DNA from: Lacibacter cauensis | GTDB lineage: Bacteria; Bacteroidota; Bacteroidia; Chitinophagales; Chitinophagaceae | DNA length: 64,000 nucleotides | NCBI RefSeq assembly: GCF_007830055.1 | Contig: NZ_VLLE01000002.1 | Span: forward strand, 1,065,953 to 1,129,952 | Direction: 5' to 3' | Shown: positions 1 to 7,946 of the stretch, piece by piece | How positions within the stretch are numbered: position 1 is the stretch's first letter | How the letters are laid out: each line of letters begins with the position of its first letter | Program-made: the position numbers and the translations under genes | Notes under the pieces: model-generated | Seen by the model: only the letters and a program-made list of their open reading frames with translations | What the model was told of the DNA's origin: nothing | Databases searched by the model: none

Positions 1-1311
1 TTGTTCCTTTACAAAAAGGAAACAGATCGTTGCAGCCAATATCATCAATCCGCCACCTATTTGTACTGCCAGCAATCGATCGTTGTTTAATACATTACGC
101 ATTAACCAGCCAAAGCCAAGCGATGCAATAATTTCGGGCAATACAATAAAGAAGTTGAAGATGCCCATGTAAATACCCACCTTTTCTTTGGGCAACGAAC
201 CACTCAGCATAGCATAAGGCATGCTTAAAATACTTGCCCATGCTACACCAACACCCGTCATGCTTACATACAACAGGTATTTATTTTGTACCCATGCCAC
301 ACTAATTAAACCAATGGCACCGGCCAGTAAACAAAGTGAATGTGTAAGTTTTCGTCCTAACTTATCGGCAATAAGCGGCAGCACCAATGCAAACAAAAAG
401 GTTACAACACTGTAGTACGAAAGTGTTAAGCTGCCGAAATCGGCACCTTCTGCATAAACAGGATCGCTTGCATCTTTTCCGCCAAAGACATTTACCGCTA
501 CTGCAGTTGTATAATAAAACCACATTAAAAATAAACCGGGCCATGTGAAAAACTGCACCAGCGAAACAATCTGCATCCGCTTCGGCATATTACGCAAAGC
601 ATGTAAAATTTCATTTACCCCCGTTGCAATACCACCTTTCTTTTCTTCATCTTTTTGGATGCCCAACTCTTCGGGCGAATATTCACGTGTAGTAAACACG
701 GTGTACAAAACGGATGCAAGGAAAAAGAAGGCACCCAGATAAAACGACCATTGCACATTTTGCGGTATGCCACCAATGGCAGCAGTGTTTTCCAGTTTGA
801 AAATATTCCGCATAATCCATGGCAAAGCAGAAGCGATGCTGCCGCCCAAACCAATCATTAAACTCTGCATGATAAAGCCACGGTTCACCTGCGAATCGGG
901 CAATTTATCTGTTACAAATGCACGGAAGGGCTCCATGGATACATTACCAAATACATCCAGTACCCACAACAAACCGGCAGCCATCCACAATGCACTACTG
1001 TGCGGCATGGCGATTAATGCAAGAGAGCTTAAAATAGCACCGATCATAAAATAAGGACGACGACGCCCCCATTTCGGATGCCAGGTATGATCGCTCAAAT
1101 AACCAATGATGGGCTGCACCAGCAAACCCGTTAACGGAGCCGCAAGAAAAAGGATGGGAACTTCGTCGGGGTTGGCGCCAAGATTTTCGTAAATACGTCC
1201 CATGTTGGCACGCTGCAAATCCCAGCCAAACTGGATACCAAAAAAGCCAACGCTCATATTGATGATTTCCACAATACTGAGCTTTGGCTTTGAAACAGAA
1301 AGATTCTGCAT
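1..1311 (-). CDS. MFS sugar transporter, SLC45/GPH-like (3' end outside window)
   Basis: The frame is open from the ATG at 1309-1311 to the left edge, giving 437 codons, so the C-terminus lies outside the window. The N-terminus starts MQNLSVSKPKLS and runs into a first membrane helix with GFFGIQFGWDLQRANMGRIY, as in SLC45/GPH-type disaccharide transporters. The loop motif WHPKWGRRRPY between helices 2 and 3 is the MFS signature of this group. About eleven hydrophobic segments are visible. It lies 82 bases downstream of glgC in the same direction, so it may belong to a glgA-glgC-transporter unit that imports alpha-glucosides. Substrate is inferred from family and context only. Confidence 0.85.
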   Translation of the reverse strand, partial: MQNLSVSKPKLSIVEIINMSVGFFGIQFGWDLQRANMGRIYENLGANPDEVPILFLAAPLTGLLVQPIIGYLSDHTWHPKWGRRRPYFMIGAILSSLALIAMPHSSALWMAAGLLWVLDVFGNVSMEPFRAFVTDKLPDSQVNRGFIMQSLMIGLGGSIASALPWIMRNIFKLENTAAIGGIPQNVQWSFYLGAFFFLASVLYTVFTTREYSPEELGIQKDEEKKGGIATGVNEILHALRNMPKRMQIVSLVQFFTWPGLFLMWFYYTTAVAVNVFGGKDASDPVYAEGADFGSLTLSYYSVVTFLFALVLPLIADKLGRKLTHSLCLLAGAIGLISVAWVQNKYLLYVSMTGVGVAWASILSMPYAMLSGSLPKEKVGIYMGIFNFFIVLPEIIASLGFGWLMRNVLNNDRLLAVQIGGGLMILAATICFLFVKEQ

Positions 1312-1393
1312 AACAATCATTCATCTTCCGTCCCGGACAGAAGATTTGTTTAGGTTCATAATCAATAGTTGAAAAACTTTCCGGGAAGAAAGC

Positions 1394-2680
1394 TTAAATC
1401 ACAAATCCATCGGGTAAAATAGCGCCCTTCTTCACCACCACAATACCATCTTTAACAGTGTACAGCGAATGATCTGTATTGGGCAAATGATGACCGCCAT
1501 TAATGCGCACATCGTTACCAATGCGGCAGTTTTTATCGATGATTGTGTTCTTAATGTAACAACGTTCGCCTATACCAATTTTCGGTATTCCTCTATCAGC
1601 AGCATGTTTCATTTCTTCGAGTGTTTCAAAATAATCACCCCCCATAATGTAACTGCTTACAACAGTTGTACCATGACCTATTCGTGTACGAATACCAATA
1701 ACACTGTTCTCTACCCTGCTTGCAAGGATGATGGAACCTTCTGCAATAATTGTCTTTTCTAATGTAGTACCGCTGATTTTAGCAGGCGGCAACATGCGTG
1801 CACGTGTGAATACGGGCTTGGTGTTATCAAACAAATTGAAATCCGGAATCTCTTGCGTTAATGCAAGGTTGGCTTCAAAGAAAGAATAGATATTTCCGAT
1901 ATCTGTCCAGTAACCATCGTACTGGTAGCTTGCCACTTTGTATTTTTCAATTGAAGCAGGCATGATTTCTTTACCAAAATCGGTCGCATCTTTATACTCA
2001 TTCTGCAACTGATCAATCAGTAACCGCTTATTGAAAATATAAATACCCATTGATGCGAGATAGATGCGGCCCATGCCACGCATTTCATCGCCGGTATCGC
2101 TCACCCAATCGCCCAACACTTCTTTCTTCGGCTTTTCAATAAATGAAGTGATCATACCGTTTTCATCCGATTTCAAAATACCAAACTCCGGTGCTTCACG
2201 CTCTGCAACAGGAATAGTTGCGATGCTGATGTCGGCACCACGTGCAACATGATCTTCGATCATTTGCTGAAAATCCATTTGATACAACTGATCACCTGAA
2301 AGAATCAATACATACTCTGCATCATGCTGCTCAACATGTCGCAAACACTGGCGCACCGCATCGGCAGTACCTTGGTACCACCCGGGATTATCAGGTGTTT
2401 GTTCTGCAGCAAGAATATCTACAAATGCACTACTGAACATGCTGAAGTGATACGTGTTCTTGATGTGTTTGTTTAACGATGCAGAATTAAACTGTGTTAA
2501 TACAAACATGCGGTTGATGCCCGAGTTGATACAGTTGGAAATAGGGATATCAACCAATCGGTACTTGCCTGCAATTGGAACCGCAGGTTTACTACGGCTT
2601 GCAGTAAGAGGATATAAACGTGTACCGGCGCCACCTCCAAGAATGACAGCCAGGGTGCTTTTTGCTGCAGATTTACTCAT
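1394..2680 (-). CDS. glgC: Glucose-1-phosphate adenylyltransferase
   Basis: Makes ADP-glucose from glucose-1-phosphate and ATP, the committed step of bacterial glycogen synthesis. The 428-aa length fits the family. The nucleotide-binding signature GGGAGTRLYPLT is at residues 15-26, followed by RSKPAVPIAGKYRLVDIPIS. An IEKP segment sits near residue 170, and the C-terminal left-handed beta-helix shows hexapeptide repeats such as IIDKNCRIGNDVRING. The gene follows glgA with a 38-base gap on the same strand, so the two are probably co-transcribed. The ATG at 2678-2680 is used because the conserved N-terminus follows it directly. Confidence 0.96.
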   Translation of the reverse strand: MSKSAAKSTLAVILGGGAGTRLYPLTASRSKPAVPIAGKYRLVDIPISNCINSGINRMFVLTQFNSASLNKHIKNTYHFSMFSSAFVDILAAEQTPDNPGWYQGTADAVRQCLRHVEQHDAEYVLILSGDQLYQMDFQQMIEDHVARGADISIATIPVAEREAPEFGILKSDENGMITSFIEKPKKEVLGDWVSDTGDEMRGMGRIYLASMGIYIFNKRLLIDQLQNEYKDATDFGKEIMPASIEKYKVASYQYDGYWTDIGNIYSFFEANLALTQEIPDFNLFDNTKPVFTRARMLPPAKISGTTLEKTIIAEGSIILASRVENSVIGIRTRIGHGTTVVSSYIMGGDYFETLEEMKHAADRGIPKIGIGERCYIKNTIIDKNCRIGNDVRINGGHHLPNTDHSLYTVKDGIVVVKKGAILPDGFVI

Positions 2681-2718
2681 AACAGTAATTTAAAAAGTGT
2701 AAGGGTCTTGTTCTAAAA

Positions 2719-4134
2719 TTATCGCAAACTTTGATACAAAGCAAGATATTGTTGCACGCTTGTTTCCCAACTGAAATCAAGCTGCATCATTTGTGCTCTT
2801 GCTTTTGTGAATAAAGATTTATCGCTGTACAAATCGCATGCACGCCAAACAGCATTGCATACATCGCCAACACTGGCGTTATTAAACACAATGCCGTAAC
2901 CATTTTCTTCGCCAATATCTTTTACAGTATCACGCAAACCACCTGTGTTACGTACCAGCGGCACTGTACCATAACGCATCGAATACATCTGGTTTAAGCC
3001 GCAAGGCTCAACCCTGCTGGGCATTAACAGAAAATCGGCACCGGCATACATCAGGTGACTAAGACCTTCGTTATAACCAATATAACAACTGTAATCGTTT
3101 TGGCTAAGTGGCATCATGCCGTTTAATCTTGCTTCTACTTCGGGCTCACCACTACCAAGAATTAAGAAATTCATTCTGCGGCCAATGTAATAAAACGAAT
3201 CGCCAATAACATTTGGCAACAGATCGGCTGCTTTTTCACCAACCAATCTTCCAATAAAAACAAATAAAGGTTTGTTTACATCGAGTCCAAATGTTTCGCA
3301 GAGTTGTGCTTTATTTTTTGCTTTGCCTTCTTCAACCGTGGCCAGCGAGTAATCGTGTTTGATATAGGTATCGGTTTCAGGATTCCATACCTGTGTATCA
3401 ATTCCGTTTAATATTCCAACACACTTTCCTTTCTCATACTCAAACAAAGCTTCTAAACCATTGCTCATGTACTTCAGCTCATCGAGATAGCTGTTGCTTA
3501 CAGTTGTTACTTTACTTGCACACTTAATTGCACTTGCCAGAGGATTGATACTGTTGCCCCACTCCAGCATACCACGTTTCCACTCATCGTACGGGGGAAG
3601 AAGTGTACTCTGTTCCCAAGTCATCCAGCCTTGATATTGTGCATTGTGAATGGTAAGTACGGTTGGTATTGATGCCAGTTGATTGTACCGGTAACAATAC
3701 TGCAACATAAATGGTATTAAGCCTGCATGATAATCGTGCACGTGCACTACATCAGGCTTAAATTGCCAGGAAGCGATCCAGTCTACAACACAAACCTGAA
3801 ACGCAGTGAAGCGTTGTACATCATCATCGTAGCCGTAGATTTTCTCCCTGTCGAGCAAACCATTCACATCTACGAGGTACAATCCAAACCCAAGCTTATT
3901 TGTTTTTTCTTTAATGATGGTATAATCGAAAAAATAATCACCAATGTTCGTATACCCTTTATGAACTACGTCAAAATCGTTGTTGTACAAAAATTTAGTA
4001 CGGTACATCGGCATTACCACCTTTGCCTGGTGACCGGCATCCTGCTGATATTTAGGTAAAGCGCCCACTACATCACCCAAGCCTCCGGCTTTCGCCACAG
4101 GGTAACATTCGGCACTAACATGAAGTATTTCCAT
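2719..4134 (-). CDS. glgA: Glycogen (starch) synthase, GT5
   Basis: Transfers glucose from ADP-glucose to the growing alpha-1,4-glucan. I start it at the ATG at 4132-4134, which gives MEILHVSAECYPVAKAGG; the frame is open back to 4233, but the extra 33 residues are not like the family. The ADP-binding loop KAGGLGDVVGALP is at about residues 14-26. The C-terminal GT-B motif PSRVEPCGLNQMYSMRYG is followed by TVPLVRNTGGLRDTV, the usual catalytic region. Length is 471 aa. It is the first gene of the leftward glgA-glgC run, and its start faces the divergent transporter at 4267 across about 130 bases that must hold both promoters. Confidence 0.95.
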   Translation of the reverse strand: MEILHVSAECYPVAKAGGLGDVVGALPKYQQDAGHQAKVVMPMYRTKFLYNNDFDVVHKGYTNIGDYFFDYTIIKEKTNKLGFGLYLVDVNGLLDREKIYGYDDDVQRFTAFQVCVVDWIASWQFKPDVVHVHDYHAGLIPFMLQYCYRYNQLASIPTVLTIHNAQYQGWMTWEQSTLLPPYDEWKRGMLEWGNSINPLASAIKCASKVTTVSNSYLDELKYMSNGLEALFEYEKGKCVGILNGIDTQVWNPETDTYIKHDYSLATVEEGKAKNKAQLCETFGLDVNKPLFVFIGRLVGEKAADLLPNVIGDSFYYIGRRMNFLILGSGEPEVEARLNGMMPLSQNDYSCYIGYNEGLSHLMYAGADFLLMPSRVEPCGLNQMYSMRYGTVPLVRNTGGLRDTVKDIGEENGYGIVFNNASVGDVCNAVWRACDLYSDKSLFTKARAQMMQLDFSWETSVQQYLALYQSLR

Positions 4135-4266
4135 TGGCAAGAATTTGTAACTGTTTGATGACCTGAATATAGGAAGGACTTTGACTGTTACCAAAAATGA
4201 ATAAATAATTTTTCGCAAAGCGATATCTTGCATACTTTCAAGCTTTCAACAACAACTATTTGATTT

Positions 4267-5718
4267 ATGTCTCAGCAAACAAAATGGTCACAATTTGGTG
4301 TGCTCATCTCCGTATTCTTTTTCTGGGGATTTGTAGCAGCATCCAACGACATCCTCATCCCCGTTTTTAAAGAAAAACTTCATCTTGAACAATGGCAATC
4401 GCAAATGGTTTCGTTTGCATTTTATGTTGCCTACACTGTTGGTTCTATCATTTACTTCGCCGTATCGAAAGCCGTTGGCGGCGATATTTTAAATAAGATT
4501 GGTTATAAAAACGGCATTTCATTAGGCCTCGTTATTTCTGCATTAGGTACGCTGTTGTTTTATCCCGCAGCACAAAATGCATCGTTTGGCTTAATGATTA
4601 CCGGTTTATTTATTGTAGGTTTAGGCTTCTCGCTTCAACAAACTGCAGCAAACCCGTTGGCGATTGTAATGGGCGACCCGAAAACAGGATCGCAACGTTT
4701 AAGTATGGCGGGTGGCATCAACAATTTTGGTACAACCATTGGCCCGTTGATTGTAAGTTTTGCCATTTTTGGTTCAGTTGGCGCAGCTTCAAGTGTTGCA
4801 AGTATTGAAAGCATTAAAACACCTTATTTGATTTTAGGTGCAGCCTTTTTAATTGCTGCTGTAATATTCAGAATGTCTTCCGTACCCAACAAGATCGATC
4901 TTGATGCAGTTGCAGAAACGGAAGCAGAAGACACAACGAAAGTAGCGCACAGAAAAAGTGTTTTGCAATATCCCCAGCTTGTGTTGGGCATGATTGGCAT
5001 TTTCGTTTACGTAGGTGTTGAAGTATCTACGGCATCGAACCTGCCGGAATTTATGAAACAACATCTCAATACGCCTACCGAGCAAATTGCACCTTATGTT
5101 TCGTTGTTCTGGGCCAGCTTAATGATTGGCCGCTGGACATCTGCTACCGGTGCATTTGGCGTTAGCAAAAGTGCTGCACAGATACTCCGTTTCTTAATGC
5201 CATACATTGCCTTTGGCGTATTCCTGCTGGTAAATGCTATTGCACAACACGATCTTTCGCACTTTTACATTTATGCAGTTGTAATTGTGTTTATGATTAT
5301 TGGTGATATGCTCAGTAAAGGCAGCCCTGCCCGTTTATTACTCATCTATTCGCTCATGGGCATTACAGCGTTATTTATTGGTATGCTGGCCGATGGTATG
5401 GTGAGTGTATACGCATTCATTAGTGTAGGATTATTCTGCAGCACCTTGTGGCCTTGTATTTTCACACTTGCCATTGCAGGTTTGGGTAAACACACGAACG
5501 AAGGCGCAAGCTTTTTGATCATGATGATCATGGGTGGCGGCATTGTAAGTCTTGTGCAAGGCATTGTTGCATCCGATGCAATACTCGGTATTCAATGGTC
5601 TTACCTCGTAGGTGTGGCTTGCTTTGCTTACCTTGCGTTCTATGCCATCAAAGCCAAATCGATCCTGAAAGCTCAGGGTATTGATTACGACAAGCTCGAA
5701 GGCAGCGGCGGACATTAA
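4267..5718 (+). CDS. FucP-like sugar:proton symporter (FHS family MFS)
   Basis: A 483-aa inner-membrane transporter with about twelve hydrophobic helices. The N-terminal segment FFFWGFVAASNDILIP matches the FucP/glucose-galactose porter signature, including the Asn-Asp pair that corresponds to the proton-coupling Asp of FucP. The segment GLGFSLQQTAANPLAIVMGD is another family hallmark. It lies 50 bases upstream of a ROK glucokinase on the same strand, so import and phosphorylation of a hexose is the likely joint role. The exact sugar cannot be read from the sequence. Confidence 0.9.
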   Translation: MSQQTKWSQFGVLISVFFFWGFVAASNDILIPVFKEKLHLEQWQSQMVSFAFYVAYTVGSIIYFAVSKAVGGDILNKIGYKNGISLGLVISALGTLLFYPAAQNASFGLMITGLFIVGLGFSLQQTAANPLAIVMGDPKTGSQRLSMAGGINNFGTTIGPLIVSFAIFGSVGAASSVASIESIKTPYLILGAAFLIAAVIFRMSSVPNKIDLDAVAETEAEDTTKVAHRKSVLQYPQLVLGMIGIFVYVGVEVSTASNLPEFMKQHLNTPTEQIAPYVSLFWASLMIGRWTSATGAFGVSKSAAQILRFLMPYIAFGVFLLVNAIAQHDLSHFYIYAVVIVFMIIGDMLSKGSPARLLLIYSLMGITALFIGMLADGMVSVYAFISVGLFCSTLWPCIFTLAIAGLGKHTNEGASFLIMMIMGGGIVSLVQGIVASDAILGIQWSYLVGVACFAYLAFYAIKAKSILKAQGIDYDKLEGSGGH

Positions 5719-5768
5719 TAACAACTCTTGACTATTGTATTAACTGTATAGAATAAATAATCCTAATT

Positions 5769-6734
5769 ATGACAAAAGACTATGCAGTAGGCATAGATAT
5801 CGGCGGAACGAATACCAAATTTGGTATTGTTGATCGGAAGGGAAACATCCTTGAGCAAGGCCGTATGCGTACTGACACACATGAGAATGCAGAAGATTTT
5901 ATTTCCGAGCTGTATGTACATCTTTCGAAGCTGATTACCTCCCATGGTGGTAATGAAAAATTTAAAGGCATTGGTGTTGGTGCGCCAAACGGCAACTACT
6001 ACACCGGCAACATTGAATATGCTCCAAACCTGAAGTGGAAAGGCATTATTCCGATGGCCGAATTGATTGAGAAAAAATTCGGCATCCCTACAAAGCTTAC
6101 CAACGATGCCAATGCAGCAGCAATGGGCGAAATGATGTATGGTGTTGCAAAAGGATTAAAACACTTTATTACCATTACACTTGGCACCGGTGTCGGCAGC
6201 GGTATTGTTATTGATGGCAAAATTGTGGTTGGTCACGATGGGTTTGCTGGTGAACTGGGCCACGTTATTGTGAAGCCGGGCGGACGTTTACACAAAGGAA
6301 CGGGCATGCGGGGTTCATTAGAATCGTATGCATCGGCAACCGGTGTTCGGGAAACGGCTATTGAGTTTCTTACTAACGAACCAGATACGCCGAGTTTACT
6401 GCGTAATTATTCCATTGATGATCTTACCAGCGAAACGGTGTACAACTGTGCTATACAAGGCGATATTATAGCGAATAAGATTTTTGAATTTACAGGCGAA
6501 GTGTTGGGCGAAGCATTGGCCAACTTTGTGATGTTTTCTTCACCGGAAGCGATTGTATTGTTTGGCGGTTTAACCAAAGCCGGCGATTTGATACTAAAGC
6601 CAACGGTACGTGCAATGGAAGCAAACCTGTTACCTATTTTCCAGAACAAAGTGAAAGTGATCTTCAGCGATCTGAAAGAAGCTGATGCCGCTATTCTTGG
6701 CGCCAGTGCTTTGGTTTGGGAAAGTGAACATTAA
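5769..6734 (+). CDS. ROK-family glucokinase lacking the zinc-binding cysteines
   Basis: A 321-aa ROK kinase that should phosphorylate glucose or a related hexose with ATP. Visible features are the phosphate-1 motif DIGGTNTKFGI (residues 10-20), GVGAPN near 69-74, catalytic Asp113 in TNDANAAAMGE, the TLGTGVGSG loop at 138-145 and His165 in GELGH. The canonical zinc motif CxCGxxGCxE is replaced by residues 174-185 (LHKGTGMRGSLE), which keep only the Glu. Zinc is therefore probably not bound in the usual way. It sits directly behind the FucP-like transporter and is closed by a strong hairpin terminator. Confidence 0.9.
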   Translation: MTKDYAVGIDIGGTNTKFGIVDRKGNILEQGRMRTDTHENAEDFISELYVHLSKLITSHGGNEKFKGIGVGAPNGNYYTGNIEYAPNLKWKGIIPMAELIEKKFGIPTKLTNDANAAAMGEMMYGVAKGLKHFITITLGTGVGSGIVIDGKIVVGHDGFAGELGHVIVKPGGRLHKGTGMRGSLESYASATGVRETAIEFLTNEPDTPSLLRNYSIDDLTSETVYNCAIQGDIIANKIFEFTGEVLGEALANFVMFSSPEAIVLFGGLTKAGDLILKPTVRAMEANLLPIFQNKVKVIFSDLKEADAAILGASALVWESEH

Positions 6735-6753
6735 ATGGTACGTAACAAAACAT

Positions 6754-6786
6754 AAAAAAGGTCAGGTTTTCAACCTGACCTTTTTT
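6754..6786. terminator. Bidirectional rho-independent terminator
   Basis: A perfect 15-base inverted repeat (6754-6768 and 6772-6786) with a 3-base loop has A-runs on the left and T-runs on the right. It ends transcription of both the ROK gene (+) and the epimerase gene (-). The epimerase stop codon (6786-6788) overlaps its right edge. Confidence 0.9.
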
Positions 6787-7811
6787 TATTCGAACAACGT
6801 TGTTTCAATTCCTAATCCGGGTTTATCACTCACGGTTACTTTTCCATAATCGTAGGCAAGCCCTGTTGCAATATCTTCTGCAAGTAACAACGGACCATCC
6901 ATATCAACATAATCAACCAATGGAGCCAGATGAGCAATGGCAGCAGAACCAATGGTTGATTCGTTCATACAACCAACCATGATCTTCATATCCAAAGTTC
7001 TTGCTTTATCAATCATTCTTCGGGCAGGTGTTATGCCGCTGCACTTTGTAAGTTTGATGTTGATGCCGTGAAAATGATCCTTGCATTTTTCTACATCCTG
7101 TTCGTACACACAACTTTCATCGGCAATCAAAGGCAAAGGCGATTCATTGTACAACCGTTTCATTCCTTCCCTATTATCTTTTGCCAATGGTTGTTCAATC
7201 AGCTCCACGCCCAGCTCTTTCAGCACAGGAATTTTTTGCTGCGCTTCCTCCAAAGTCCAGCCTGCGTTGGCATCCACACGAAACACTGCATCGGTATGTT
7301 TACGCAATGCTTCTACCATTGCAATATCGCCCGGCACACCTACTTTAATTTTATAAATGGGCCAGGGTTTTTCCTGCATCTTCTCCACCATCTTTTCGAT
7401 TGTATCAATACCAATGGTGTAATCACAAACGGGAGCTTTGCTGCAATCGAGATTCCACAATTTGTACAACGGCGCATTGCGTATTTTGCCAAACATATCC
7501 CAACTCGCAATATCCAATGCGCAAACCAGAAAATGATTCTGCGGAAATAAATGATGGAGATAATGCCAGTAACGTTCGGGATCGGTGTACGCAAACTTTT
7601 CTACAAATATTTTTTTGCGCTCCAGATCTTCCAGCATCTTCTCTACCGGAATATTGTAGTAGGCAATTGCAGGTGCTTCGCCATAACCTTTCCTTCCTAA
7701 GTATTCCAATTCAACAACCAATGCAGGTTGATGTGTTTTTGTTCCTTTTGAAATGGTAAACGGATAGCGGAACGGCAAGTTTGTTTGTTGATAGCGAACT
7801 TTTAACGGCAT
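6786..7811 (-). CDS. L-Ala-D/L-Glu-type dipeptide epimerase (enolase superfamily)
   Basis: A 341-aa member of the mandelate racemase/muconate lactonising subgroup that epimerises dipeptides, typically murein-derived L-Ala-D-Glu. The acid-base pair of lysines and the metal ligands are visible in order: YKIKVG (about residue 153), RVDANAGW, LIEQPL, IADESC and NIKLTKCSG. The VDYVDMDGPLL segment near residue 300 carries the Asp-x-Asp motif that binds the dipeptide amino group and separates dipeptide epimerases from other subgroups. Substrate specificity beyond that is not resolvable. It is a single gene transcribed toward the ROK gene. Confidence 0.9.
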   Translation of the reverse strand: MPLKVRYQQTNLPFRYPFTISKGTKTHQPALVVELEYLGRKGYGEAPAIAYYNIPVEKMLEDLERKKIFVEKFAYTDPERYWHYLHHLFPQNHFLVCALDIASWDMFGKIRNAPLYKLWNLDCSKAPVCDYTIGIDTIEKMVEKMQEKPWPIYKIKVGVPGDIAMVEALRKHTDAVFRVDANAGWTLEEAQQKIPVLKELGVELIEQPLAKDNREGMKRLYNESPLPLIADESCVYEQDVEKCKDHFHGINIKLTKCSGITPARRMIDKARTLDMKIMVGCMNESTIGSAAIAHLAPLVDYVDMDGPLLLAEDIATGLAYDYGKVTVSDKPGLGIETTLFE

Positions 7812-7946
7812 CTCTTTTTAAGGTTTAAGGTAAAGGACACAAGGTTAAAGGAAAAGCAAAAGGTTCAAGGCTCAAGAATGAAAATCCAAACCCCAAAAAC
7901 AAAATTTAAGGCACAAGAAACCATAAACCAGTAAGCATAAATAACT
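7812..7946. repeat. Purine-rich imperfect repeats between two leftward genes
   Basis: The 135 bases between the malQ stop and the epimerase start hold many imperfect copies of AAGGTTnAAGG-like units (for example AAGGTTTAAGG, AAGGTTAAAGG, AAGGTTCAAGG). No gene is visible. The block may have arisen by slippage and probably leaves room for the epimerase promoter. Confidence 0.5.

Noticed and set aside
4135-4233. A 33-residue N-terminal extension of GlgA
   Set aside because: Glycogen synthases begin at the conserved MEILHVSAECYPVAKAGG segment; the upstream residues lie in the divergent promoter region.
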